DNA from: Embiotoca jacksoni
Lineage: Eukaryota > Chordata > Actinopteri > Embiotocidae
Direction of reading: 5' to 3'
Length of the DNA: 64,000 nucleotides
Assembly (NCBI GenBank): GCA_022577435.1
Contig: JAKOON010000051.1
Coordinates: 310,001 to 374,000 of the forward strand
The notes below the pieces were generated by a model. The model saw nothing but the letters and a program-made list of their open reading frames with translations. It had not been told where the DNA came from and did not search any database. Within the stretch, counting starts at the first letter, position 1, and the number at the start of each line of letters is the position of its first letter. The position numbers and the translations under genes are program-made. This document shows positions 53,871 through 64,000 of the stretch, in pieces.

Positions 53871-55445
53871 TAGTGATGGTGAGATGAAGCCTCATGAGGC
53901 ATCGAACCACTTCAGCCAATTGGTTCGAGAAAGGGTTCATTTCTCGAAGCTTCATGTGCACACGAAACCACCTACTGGCCAAGTGTATAATCACAGGCAG
54001 CTGTATCTGAACCACATAATGTGATGCATTGCATTTTTGTGTCTGTTATGGCTGTTGGGAATGACTATGAATTACAAAAATGTATGACCAAATAATTTCT
54101 GTACATAAATTATCACATATGTGCATAATAAAATATTTTTTGAATGTATTCTGTGTGTGTAAATTTTCCCAAAATGGTAGTATCATATGATATGGCAGGT
54201 TGTGTAATCATGTTTTTCTGTCACTTTAGGAAAATGGCATGGGCTTAAGCAGGCAGAGGACAGTGAAAGTGCTCGTGGAACTAGGAAGAGGGGACTGAAT
54301 ATGCTTGTGTAACTTGGACAATGATGTACAGGACAGGGGACATTTTATTCATTTTTATTCAGAAATAACAGTTTCTCAACAGTTTTTGGTTTTGTGGATG
54401 TCCACATGTCAGAAGTAAGGCTAACAGCAGCCACCTTTTCCACTTTAGCCTTAGCCTTCTCCTTAGCTGACTCATACTTGGCCTCCACCATGGCCTTCAG
54501 AGCCTAAAGGAAAAAATATATAGTGCTGAACTGAGACACAATAAAGTACTCATTTGTTTCATGCATGCACCCATACATACCTGCCTTGTAGGGAGAACAT
54601 AATTAGGATCCAGTTTGGACACAAATGCCCTGAATCCAACATCATCCACAATACTGAAGGGCTGTGTGTCCTTCACTATCATGGAGACGAGGGCTTCATC
54701 CAGCTCTTGTTTTCTGGTGGCTGGTTAAAAGAGAATAAATACAGTGTCTGTTACCTGTCTTTATTTGCACAATAAACAAAAGTGAACAGGGAAAAATTGT
54801 GATGGTGCATTTGTAATATTGTAATGACTTACCTTGGCTGGGTGAAGCTCCAGTTTCCTCCTGCAAGGCACGGTAATGCCTTAGCATGGATGAGGTGTTG
54901 TTATTGTACCCCAACTCCTTGGAGCACAATAAACACCTCACCTTTGAATAAAATAAGAAACTGTGAAAAATACAGTTCTTGATAAGCAAACCTAATGTGT
55001 CTGAAATAGAGTTAGATTTAGCTTATTAGGAGTTATCAAATCAAAGTGTTCCCACACAGGGGAAATCCTCCTCTTCCTATCTGGCTCCATCTTATCACCT
55101 ATCCTTCTCTCCTCACTCTCCTACATCTCCAAACTATCTCTCTCTCTCTCTAACTTCTCCAAACTAAATAAACGCTATCCAAACTCTCAACTGACCGCAA
55201 CTCTCCACCAACAACCCACATTTTGAATGGAGCCTGAGGGGTTTATATTGCTGTCAAACCTCCCGGCAAAATCTGAACCACTTCCCGAAACAGTCACGTG
55301 GTACAGCCGGGCAGCGAGGCTTCGGACGTCATCATTTTTGGCTCCTCCCCTAAATGAAGCAAGCCTCGACACACGCTTCGAGGAAACGCCCCCTCCGTTA
55401 CTCGACACACGCTTCGAAGCGTCGGCACATCTCGTAACATCACTA
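53871..55445 (-). mobile_element. hAT element copy 2, internally deleted, inserted in Tc1-B
   Basis: Same family as copy 1, opposite orientation: TAGTGATG ... CATCACTA with target duplication CACTAAAG (53863-53870 and 55446-55453). The minus-strand gene start is at 55090 (MEPD/MEPAR type). This copy keeps VRCLLCSKELGYNNNTSSML with its two cysteines, then the same later exon pieces, and lacks the catalytic domain. It is 48 bp shorter overall because it lacks the duplicated gagagatagtttgga segment and carries a 9-bp deletion after RAL. Non-autonomous. Confidence 0.9.
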
Positions 55446-55458
55446 CACTAAAGGTAGC

Positions 55459-56475
55459 ATGAGGCAGTGTCTACAACCCACAGACGTTGCTCAGGTAGTG
55501 CAGCTCATCCAGGATGGCACATCAATGCACACTGTGGCAAGAAGGTTTGCTGTGTCTGTCAGCACAGTGTCAAGAGCATGGAGGAGATACCGGGAGACAG
55601 GCCAGTACATCAGGAGACGTGGAGGGGGCCGTAGGAGGACAACAACCCAGCAGCGGGACCGCTATCTGCTCCTTTGTGCAAGGAGGAACAGGAGGAGCAC
55701 TGCCAGAGCCCTACAAAATGACCTCCAGCAGGCCACTAATGTGCATGTTTCTGCTCAAACTGTCAGAAACAGACTACATGAGGGTGCTATGAGGGCCTGA
55801 CATCCACAAGTGGGGCCTGTGCTTACAGCCCAATACCGTGCAGGGCGATTGGCATTTGCCAGAGAACACCAAGATTGGCAGCTTCGCCATTGGCGCCCTA
55901 TGCTCGTCATGGATGAGAGCAGGTTCACACTGAGCACATGTGACAGAGTCTGGAGACACCGTGGAGAACGTTCTGCTGCCTGCAACATCCTCCAGCGTGA
56001 CCGGTTTGGCGGTGCGTCAGCGATGGTCTGGGGAGGCATTTCTTTGGAGGGCCGCACAGCCCTCCATGTGCTAGCCAGAGGTACCCTGGCTGCCATTAGG
56101 TACCGGGATGAGATCCTCAGACCCATTGTAAGACCATATGCTGGTGCAGTGGGCCCTGGGTTCCTTTTGATGCATGACAATGCTAGGCCTCATGTGGCTG
56201 GAGTGTGTCAGCAGTTCCTGTATGATGAAGGCATTGATGCTATGGACTGGCCTGCCCGTTCCCCAGACCTGAATCCAATCCAGCACATCTGGGACATCAT
56301 GTCTCGTTCCATCCACCAACGCCACGTCGCACCACAGACTGTCCAGGAGTTGACTGATGCTTTGATCCAGGTCTGGGAGGAGATCCCTCAGGAGAACATC
56401 CGTCGTCTCATCAGGAGCATGCCCAGGCGTTGTTGGGAGTGCATACAGGCATGTGGAGGCCACACACACTACTGA
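55459..56475 (+). pseudogene. Tc1-like transposase B: one premature stop, third catalytic residue changed
   Basis: A 339-codon frame (338 sense codons plus the end stop), intact except for TGA at 55798-55800. It starts MRQCLQPTDVAQVVQLIQDG, a helix-turn-helix start, and has RRRGGGRRRTTTQQRD as linker. The stop follows EGAMRA and the frame resumes HPQVGPVLTAQYRAGRL. Catalytic blocks: VMDESRFTL (first Asp), LLMHDNARPHVAG (second Asp), then SPDLNPIQHIWD, where the family has Glu. Codon 56281-56283 is CAG (Gln), 34 residues after the second Asp. The C-terminus ends GGHTHY. The stop is probably CGA-to-TGA decay. Both faults should abolish transposition. The ATG is 6 bp after the hAT target duplication, so the 5' leader is hAT-derived. 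Confidence 0.9.
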
Positions 56476-56737
56476 GCCTCATTTTGACTTGTCTTGAGGA
56501 ATTTCCACAGAAGTTGGATCAGCCTGTGATCTGATTTTTCCACTTTTATTTTGAGTATGATTCTGAATCCAAACCTCCATGGGATAATGATTTTGATTTC
56601 CATTGATCATTCTTATGTTATTTTGTTCTCAACACATTCCGCTATGTAATGAATAAAGATTTTCAACTGGAATATTTCATTCATTGAGATCTAGGATGTG
56701 TTGTTTAAGTGTTCCCTTTATTTTTTTGAGCAGTGTA

Positions 56738-57156
56738 TTTTTTGGTGCCTTTTCACAAAATTTAATTGTTTTGTATCAATTAGGAGGAAAAATAAATCTC
56801 AGAAGTTGATGTGTCAGAATCTGGAGGAATGACACCAATATTATCTGCTTGGTGAGATACCACTAAAAGAGGGAGAGAGATTTTTGTGCTTTTGGTTAAA
56901 TAACACTTTAAAGCTGTATTTCAGGATGTTTGACTGCAGTTTAATTCAGAGCTCAAGAAAATATAGCAGGTTAGCAGGCAGCTGAAATCCCTGCAGTCCA
57001 AGCAAAGTCTTGCTTCTGTTGTTGCTGTTTAGAGTCACCATAGTGATTTATTGAGCACTAATTCATGATTTATGTAATCATGGTCAGCTGTGTCTGTACT
57101 GAGTGATGTCTTCATAGATTGACTGTCCTGTGTTAACAGTTGTCACTGCTGTTATT

Positions 57157-57160
<4 letters not shown>
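56738..57160. other. Unassigned stretch
   Basis: No recognised feature. Confidence 0.35.
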
Positions 57161-57198
<38 letters not shown>

Positions 57199-57224
57199 AA
57201 AATATTTTTCACACACACACACAC
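57161..57224. repeat. (GT)n facing (CA)n around an AT core
   Basis: About 16 TG units, then tatgtgaaaatatttttcac, then about eight CA units. The two dinucleotide runs are complementary, so the block can fold as a hairpin. Confidence 0.9.
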
Positions 57225-57608
57225 TTCTTTCATTTTCCTTGTTATCTTAAAGTCAAGATCAAACGCAGAGTCTTTCGGAGAACTACGATGTCACCGGCTG
57301 CTTCTTTACTACATGACTGTGGGTGACCCCTGACCTTTTGACTCTAGCCTTTTATTGGCGGTGCTGCTGTGCATGGTCCAGGGGTAGCAGGGTCAAAGGA
57401 CACCCTGTCTATGTGAAAGGTGTGAAATCACACATGTCCCTACTGACTCTAAAAAGAGGCCACACACACTCTGGCTCCATCTTCACTGACAGTTTACTGG
57501 TTTATAAATAGGTTTCTTTTCAGATAAAGTACGCCATAATCAGCTCCAGTTGGGCATCTGACATCTGACCTGTCGGTGTCCTCCACCTCTAACATGATGA
57601 TAATAATA
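57225..57608. other. Unassigned stretch
   Basis: No recognised feature. Confidence 0.35.
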
Positions 57609-57760
57609 ATACAACCCCGTTTCCTAAAAGTTGGGACGCTGTGTAAAATGTAAATAAAAACAGAATGTGATGTGAGATCATGTAAACCCATATTTAATTA
57701 AAAATAAAACCATAACAAAATGTTGAAATTGAAAAAAAGAATGTTCCTCAAAAAAAAAAA
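57609..57760. mobile_element. MITE fragment (ccccgtttcc...agttgggacgctg type)
   Basis: acaaccccgtttcctaaaag, ttgggacgctgtgtaaaatg and taaataaaaacagaatgtga are the start of a very common fish MITE. The matching far end is missing. Confidence 0.55.
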
Positions 57761-58859
57761 ATGTATGGTTTCATCATCTACGGTTCATAATATTGAATCT
57801 GGAGAAATCTCTGTACACAAAGGACAAGGCTGAAAACCAATATTGGATGGTGGTGATCTTTGGGCCATCAGGCAGCACTGCATTAAAAGGAGACACTGCT
57901 GGCTCATTGCTTCTTTCATTACTGTTTAGTCTCAACATTTATTACGGAGGTTTAGAGCTTTTAGAGTATAGAATGGATCAAATTAAATGGTGATATTTAT
58001 ATATTCATTTAAAATTTCATCTGTATCACTCATATCATTTACATTAAATGTTAAAAAGTAAGTCGAATTTTGGATCATTGAAATTAGGGATAGACTTTTT
58101 GGTGTCAAAGCTCTTACCACAAGCTTACCGGTTGAGCTGTAAAATTTAATGTGTGCACGTGGAGATTTTTGAATGCATTTGGCTGAGGAGCAGATTGGAC
58201 CACCCTATTATTGAGGAAACACACCCACTGACTTTGAAGGGGTTCCTGTTGGAGAGGTCGGTTTAGCTATAACTAGACAATAGGAACTATTTCGATTTTA
58301 AGAAAGGGTTATGAAGGGGAGGCTCACTGAGGTGAACTCATGGTGGCGCTACAAACTTACTCATGGACTAAAAAACAAAGTTCTCAAGTAATCGAGTCCA
58401 AGCCCTACTTTTAAGGACAGTTATTTCCCTTCTGTCATGAAACCAGCCAAAGTCCAGCAGTAGTTTCAAAGTTGTATGTTAACGGAAATATTTAACTTCT
58501 TACATATATTCACCTCAGCCCTTTATAAATGTTTTCACTTAAAATTAACAAGGAAACCTGGATCAATTGGAAAGTTGATCAGCATTCATCTAATTATGAC
58601 AAGAGAGGAGGCTTTGGCTGAGACTGGCTCCACTATGTACACACATGATAACCCTACAAGTATTTCTGCAACCTAAATCCAAATTATTCTTTTCACATTT
58701 ACATGATATATAGGGAAACGGTTCACATTATATGAATTTAGTTAACAGTCTGTGAGGTCTGTGCACCTCACAGAGCAGTAAGACCATAAATGACACCAAA
58801 CGTGAACACATCAGTCTAAATACCTTAAAGTGGAGGAAGACAATTGTGTCAGAGCAACA
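57761..58859. other. Unassigned AT-rich stretch
   Basis: Small ORFs only. Nothing recognised. Confidence 0.35.
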
Positions 58860-59760
58860 TCTGTCACAGTTCAACACAGCAAGGTACCAAACACGACCCA
58901 GAGGCAGGCAGAACCAAACAAAGACCTTCGACTGTTATAATATCGTGATAACCGACCCAACAAAGGACACAGATTCAGTTAGAACAGTCTTTATTACAAG
59001 CTTGCAGTATGTTCAGGTTGTTGAACAAAGTCCAGGTGGGGGACTAAAGTCTAGCTGAATGGGAGTTGAGGCCCAGAACATAGTCAGGTGAGTTTAACCA
59101 GAGTTCAGCTCACATGGAGCAAGGAGCGGACTTTGGACCGGAGACAGGAGGTGGCGGTAACCCGAGGCGCTAGCTACTTCTAGCCAGACCGGGTATCTGG
59201 CGTCGCAGGTGCAGAAAAAGCGGTGGCTCCCAAAGAGGAGGACAGCTGCAAGGTAACAGCAGGTGGACAGGTGAGTAGGTGAGGTACCAGTGCCCAAGGA
59301 TTAACTCCACATCGCTGAGGCGGAGATCAGCCGGCTACAGATAGATAGCAGCAGGTGAGTATCCGTAGAATTCAGAGCAGAGCTGTGACACTCAGTGGTT
59401 GAGTTCAGGTTGAGGCTTCCGGGTTTAGCCGCTAACAGGCTAGCTCGAAGGGTTCATCTCCTTGGAGGGTTAGCAGGCAGTAGAGGGCAGACCGGGCTCA
59501 GGCTGAAGACAGGACAGGGTCAACAAAAGTTTTAGGACTTAAGTTCAAGGTAAAGGTCTGAGTCGTGTTAGGGTTAGGGTTGAACTGACCAATTGATCCG
59601 ACGCCGGTGGAGTGAAGAAGAAACAGGGTACATTTACAATGAGGAGGTGATTAGTGGAGTGAGCCGCAGCCGTGCCAGGATGAGTGGACCGGGGAGGAGC
59701 CTGAAAACAGGAAACCGGAGGTGGTCAATGGCACCACTTATCTGACGCTTACAATGGAAG
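58860..59760 (-). mobile_element. Possible LTR-like region
   Basis: Composition and layout recall the LTRs at 18.9 and 34.9 kb: acccagaggcaggcagaacc near one end, agaacagtctttattacaag (reversed AATAAA) near 58982, then GC-rich DNA with caggtgagt-like words. TG...CA ends with flanking repeats were not found, so this is weak. Confidence 0.3.
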
Positions 59761-59799
59761 CTGAACAACTATTCTCACTTTGGCCTTGTCCCCACGTCA

Positions 59800-59962
59800 A
59801 CCCTAAACCCTGAACCCTATAGCTTGAACCCTGAACCCTAAACCCTGAACCCTTAAAAAATTTCCCCTCGGGGATTAATAAAGTACATACCTACCTACCT
59901 ACCTACCTATAGCTTGAACCCTAAACCTTGAACCCTGAATCCTAAACCCTGAACCCTGACTC
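59800..59962. repeat. Telomere-like CCCTAAA/CCCTGAA tract with an inserted LINE tail
   Basis: Imperfect aaccctgaaccctaaaccct repeats. Within them 59858-59911 reads aatttcccctcggggattaa then taaagtacatacctacctacc. This is the 3' tail type of the Rex1-like LINE at 30266-30310. The phrase tatagcttgaaccct lies on both sides, like a target duplication. Confidence 0.7.
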
Positions 59963-59968
59963 TCTCTC

Positions 59969-60016
<48 letters not shown>

Positions 60017-60084
60017 TATTTATGTGTATATATACATATGTATATACATATGTATATGTATATATATATATGTATGTATATGAT
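59963..60084. repeat. TA/TATG microsatellite
   Basis: ctctctctatatatata then (tatg)n and mixed tatatg repeats, running into the truncated Tc1 relic. Confidence 0.9.
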
Positions 60085-60495
60085 CACACACTGCTGTGGG
60101 ATGGCATTCCACTCCTCAAGCAGGATTTGTCGCAAGTCAGCCAACATGGTTGTGTTGGTCACTTGAGCACGAACAGCACACCCAAGCTGATCCCACAAGT
60201 GTTCAATTGGGTTGAGGTCAGGACTGTTGGCAGCCCATTCCATTCTCTCTACTCCCAAATTCTGGAGGTAGTCTCTGATAAACCCCGCTCTGTGGGGGCG
60301 AGCGTTGTCATCTTGGAGGATGGAGCTTGGTCCCAGACTGTGGAGAAATGGGATTGCCACTGGTTGCAGAATCTCATCTCGATATCTCTCGACATTGAGA
60401 TTGCCTCCAATGAAGACAAGCCTCGTTTTTCCAGTGATGGAGATGCCGCCCCACACCATCACACTGCCTCCACGAAAAGGTGTTACTCTCGAGGC
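60085..60495 (-). pseudogene. Tc1-like transposase D, catalytic fragment
   Basis: Minus frame 60462-60085: MMVWGGISITGKTRLVFIGG, then QDDNARPHRAGFI (second Asp) and ANSPDLNPIEHLWDQLG (Glu), 34 residues apart. LLEEWNAIPQQCV follows, and then the frame runs into the TA repeat. The first Asp region and the whole N-terminus are missing. A third Tc1 subfamily, distinct from A and B. No terminal repeats are left. Confidence 0.85.
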
Positions 60496-61555
60496 AAATT
60501 TTTAATGGGCGCAACCCCCATACTCAGCTGTGCTGCTCATTCCAGAAATGCCTGTTCTTTACAAATGGGGCACCGTTTAAAAGGGAAATAAACAGGCTTT
60601 CCAACGGTAATTGCCAAGAAGCATTGTTACAACAGAGAAATAATTTACCAAACACAAATTTCTGAACTTTTTGTTGGATGTTTATATATATATTTATATA
60701 AGAGGGTAAAAGTCTGAGATTCCTCACCAGTGAGTTCAAACTGAAAAACTTGTTCACATAAAACTGAAGCGTCTTCAACAACAGTGAAATCACAATGACT
60801 TTAATCTTGATGACTCTCTCTGCATTAAAACCATCAGGTCTTTGCCTTCAATTGTTCAAATATGTGCAGAATGTGATCTATTTGAAGGATTGTACACAGT
60901 ACAACATCCTGTGAGTGTATTTTGAACAACAGTAAATCTCGTTGATCCACTGTGGGAAACATTTTTCTCCTCCCTGTGAACCAAAGAGACAGAACTCCAT
61001 CCTGAAGGATGAATAAATACAGCTCTGGGAAAATGGACTCGTAATTTATCTGCAGTAAATCTTGGAAATTATATAATTGCCTGAGTTTGGTAACAATATA
61101 ATGTTGATCATCTGGCAGGCAGAGCTGCACACACATACTCACAAGCACATTCACACCATCGAACCACAGATCACGGAAATAATCAGAGAATCAAAAGAAA
61201 GCTTCTGCCCTGCATATGTAGACAACATGCTGCAGCTATCATCACTGAGTTCCCAGGAGCCGGACATGTCGATGGTTGTGTGTCTAACTGACGGAATCTT
61301 CTCATCTTCTCCTTATTCTGAACTAATTCAGACAAAAAGTCAAAGGTTTCAGATAAAACCTCTGAATGAGGCAGAGCTACAGCAAATACAATAGGTTTGG
61401 TTTTGTTTTCCAGTTGGGATTTGAGTAAAGCTTTTTAAAGAGTTATAACAAAGTTTAGGTTTCAGGTTGATTGATAAGCTTGGGTGACAGATTTCTGTAA
61501 CATCACCTCTTTGGGCTGCAGATGGAGCCTGACATCCTCTTCCTGTTGCAGCCAG
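60496..61555. other. Unassigned stretch
   Basis: No element recognised. Open frames 61077-61394 (plus, 105 codons, MPEFGNNIMLIIWQAEL) and 61154-60834 (minus, 106 codons) overlap near 61077-61154 and match no family I know. Confidence 0.35.
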
Positions 61556-61860
61556 GGAACTATACTATGTACATATAGTTTATATAGTATACATGTATAT
61601 GTAGTGTATATATAGTATATATGTATATAGCGTATATGCATATGTGGTTTATATAGTATATATGTATAGATAGTTTATATAGTATATATGTGTGTATATA
61701 TATAGTGTATATAGTATATATGGTATATATGTAGTATATATAGTTTATATAGCACATATGTATATATAGTGTACATGCATATATAGTTTATATAGTATAT
61801 ATGTATATATAGTTTATATAATATGTGTAAATATAGTGTATGTAGTTTATATAGTATATA
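61556..61860. repeat. TATATAGT-type AT-rich tandem array
   Basis: Repeated tatatagtatatatgtatat words with irregular period (about 15-35 bp), ending at the 3' end of L2 copy c. Confidence 0.9.
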
Positions 61861-61861
61861 T

Positions 61862-64000
61862 TTAATTCAATTTTATTTATATAGCACCAAATCACAACAT
61901 AGGTTATTTCATGGCACTTAACACATTAAAGTCCTTACAGCAAGACTTTATAATATTATACAGAGAAACCCAACAATTCAACAATTCCCACATAAGCTCG
62001 GAGGGAAAAAAAAAACTCCTCTTTAAGGGAGAAAAACCTCCAACAGAGGGAAGGAAAAACTCCTTTTTAACAGGAAGAAACCTCCGAGCATAGAGAGAAA
62101 AGGACAGCATAGAGACAGAAGAGAAGAACTGTTGGTGGAGACGACAAGCGCAGGGCAGAGACATGCATCTCCATGGCGGGACATCTGCAAAAGAAAGAAG
62201 AGAAACTATGCGAGCGAGGGAACTGAATGGAGACAACAGACAATAAGAAAATGCTATGGGAGGATGGTGAGGTATGAGTCAGTTAAAGAGTAGGAGGAAA
62301 GAAAAGAAGCTCAGCATGTAACGAGGTCCCCCAGCAGCCTCGGCCTATAACAGCATAACTAAGGGTTGGTTCAGGTCTAACCGAGCCAGCCCTAACTATA
62401 GGCTTTATCAAAAAGGAACGTTTTGAGTCTAATCTTAAAGCTAGAGAGGGTTTCTGCCTCTCGAACACAAACTGGGAGCTGGTTCCACAGGAGAGGAGCC
62501 TGAAAACTAAAGGCTCTGCCTTCCATTCTACTTCTGGAAACTCTAGGAACCACAAGTATACCAGCGTACTGAGAGCGAAGTGCTCTGCTAGGATTATATG
62601 GTTCTATAAGATCTCTAAGATATGACTGAGCCTGGTCATGCAGGACTTTGTAAGTCATCAAGATCATTTTAAATTCTATTCTTGATTTCACAGGAAGCCA
62701 ATGAAGAGAAGCTTGGAGAAATATGACCTCTCTTACTAAATCCCGTCAGTATTCTTGCTGCAGCATTTTGGATCAGCTGCAGGGTTTTTAATGAGTAATT
62801 TGGACATCCTAACAGCAAGGAATTACAATAATCTAGCCTAGAAGTAACAAACGCATGAATGAGTTTTTCTGTGTCACGCTGAGGAAGGATTTTCCTGATT
62901 TTATTAATATTACGTAGATGAAAGAAGGCAGTTCTGGAGATTTGCTTTTTATGGTGGCTAAAGGACAAATCCTCATTAAAGATGACTCCAAGGTTCCTCA
63001 CAGTTTTGCTGGAGGCCAAGACAACGTCATCTAGAGTAACTAAGTGATTACAGAAAGAGTTTCTGAGGTGTTTAGGACCAAGTACATTAACTTCCATTTT
63101 GTCTGAATTTAGAAGCAGGACGTTTTTGGTCATTCAGGCCTTTATGTCTTTTAGACAGGCTTCAAGTTTTCCTAACTGATTAGTTTCATCTGGTTTTATA
63201 GAAAGATATACAGTAGCTGAGTGTCATCTGTATAACAATGGAAGTTTATGCAGTGCTTCCTGATGACATCTCCTAATGGAAGCATGTACAAAGTAAAAAA
63301 GTATTGGGCCTAACACTGAGCCTAGTGGAACTCCATAACTAACTCTTGTTTGTCTGGAAGATTCATTGTTAACATGGACAAACTGGAATCTATCTGATAA
63401 GTTGGATTTGAACCAGTCTAATGCAGTTCCTTTAATCCTCGTAACGTCTTCTAATCTCTGTAATAAGATCGTATGATCAATCGTATCAAAAGCAGCACTG
63501 AGGTCCAGAAGAACAAGTACAGAGATGAGTCTATTATCTGAGGCTAATAAAAGGTTGTTAGTATCTTTCACCAGAACTGTTTCTGTGCTATGATGAACTC
63601 TAAAGCCTGACTGAAAATCTTCAAACAGATCATTCCTTTGTAAATGATCAAAAAGTTGATTTGCAACAACTTTTTCAAGGATTTTAGAAATAAACGTCAG
63701 GTTGGAAATTGGTCTTTAGTTTCCTAAAACAGCTGGATCAAGAGTCTGCTTTTTAAGTAAAGGTTTAATTACAGCCACTTTAAAAGCCTGCGGTACATAG
63801 CCGGTTACAATAGATAGGTTGATCTGATCTAATATGGAAGTATTAATTAAAGGGAAGACTTCCTTAAAAAGTTTAGTTGGGATGAGATCTAACAGACAGC
63901 TAGAGGATCCAGATGAAGAAATAATTCTCGTTAACTCAGAGAGCTCAACAGGAGAGAAATTTTCCAAGTTTACATCTGGTCCTACAGTTGCTTTCAGGGC
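61862..64000 (-). mobile_element. L2-type LINE copy c, cut by the window end
   Basis: Minus strand. The 3' end at 61862 (ttttatttatatagcaccaa on plus) is the reverse of copy b's end. The coding part runs from the window edge: VELSELTRIISSSGSSSCLL (about 63950), AVIKPLLKKQTLDPAVLGN, a TAA at 63718-63716 at the NYRPIS tyrosine, LDLSAAFDTIDHTILLQRLE (about 63510-63450), YGVPLGSVLGPILF (Gln to Leu in the PQG motif), a frameshift, and YTDDT in place of YADDT near 63225. The C-terminal part is open from 63133 to 62669 (154 codons: GVIFNEDLSFSHHKKQISRT onward) and again to 62392. Close to copy b and sharing its nonsense codon. The 5' end and endonuclease, if any, lie beyond the window. Confidence 0.9.

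Larger units (their letters stand above)
53582..56735 (+). mobile_element. Tc1-like element B, with hAT copy 2 in its 5' leader
   Basis: The ends cactgctcaaaaaaataaag (53582) and the inverse ...tttatttttttgagcagtg (56735) are both next to TA. The reverse-complement aagtgttccctt word follows each end. This is a different Tc1 family from element A, with short terminal repeats. A single transposase frame lies on the plus strand (55459-56475). A hAT copy (53871-55445) sits between the left end and the gene. Without it the element is about 1.57 kb. Confidence 0.92.

Noticed and set aside
59800..59962. True telomere end
   Set aside because: The CCCTAA-like words are imperfect, short, and flanked by ordinary DNA on both sides.
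61560..61757. Ile/Tyr-rich ORF
   Set aside because: Translation of the TATATAGT array.

Overview
The window looks like teleost fish nuclear DNA. Almost everything recognisable is a transposable element of a kind typical of ray-finned fish: L2-type LINEs, a Rex1-like LINE, Penelope-like elements, Tc1-like transposons with long terminal repeats, hAT elements, LTR retrotransposons with solo LTRs, and tRNA-derived SINEs. These are mixed with 5S rRNA gene relics, CA/GT microsatellites and minisatellites. I recognise no intact host protein gene. The only long open frames are transposases, retrotransposon fragments, frames through tandem repeats, and a few unrecognised ORFs. Calls rest on translated motifs and on terminal and target-site repeats read by eye; family names come from memory.

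Layout. 0.3-3.4 kb: a hAT transposase relic, then an L2 LINE. 3.4-13.4 kb: six 5S rRNA-like sequences in both orientations and four Penelope-like (PLE) fragments. They are arranged as a broken inverted repeat: 5S module, PLE-A and PLE-B on the plus strand face PLE-D, PLE-C and a 5S module on the minus strand. 13.4-18.7 kb: mostly unassigned, with a repeat that recurs at 23.3 kb and an L2 scrap expanded into a 30-bp minisatellite. 18.76-22.9 kb: nested LTRs. A minus-strand LTR retrotransposon (5-bp target duplication GCGAG) carries a GC-rich 36-bp array, roughly 38 copies, in place of gag-pol and sits inside an older LTR. 22.9-31.4 kb: unassigned DNA, a SINE and a Rex1-like LINE. 31.5-35.85 kb: a Tc1-like element opened up by a 32-bp minisatellite, an L2 copy and an LTR-like fragment. 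36-40.5 kb: a solo LTR, a GGGCCC-bounded repeat and tandem CATGTG-rich units.

40.6-43.85 kb and 53.6-56.7 kb: two Tc1-like elements of different families. Each is interrupted by a copy of the same internally deleted hAT element with a perfect 8-bp target duplication. The first transposase would be intact without the insertion. The second has one premature stop and a Glu-to-Gln change at the third catalytic position. 44-53 kb: minisatellites, a degenerate LINE, a 25-bp perfect hairpin and a solo LTR inside a Harbinger-like element. 57-62 kb: MITE and LTR-like relics, a telomere-like tract holding a LINE tail, a Tc1 relic and AT-rich arrays. 61.86-64.0 kb: a minus-strand L2 copy running off the end.

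There is no operon-like cooperation here. The story is of elements inserting into one another, and of element sequence becoming tandem repeats. The points most worth following are the 5S modules at the 5' ends of two PLE copies, the SGNH-like module ahead of the PLE reverse transcriptase, and the paired hAT-in-Tc1 insertions.
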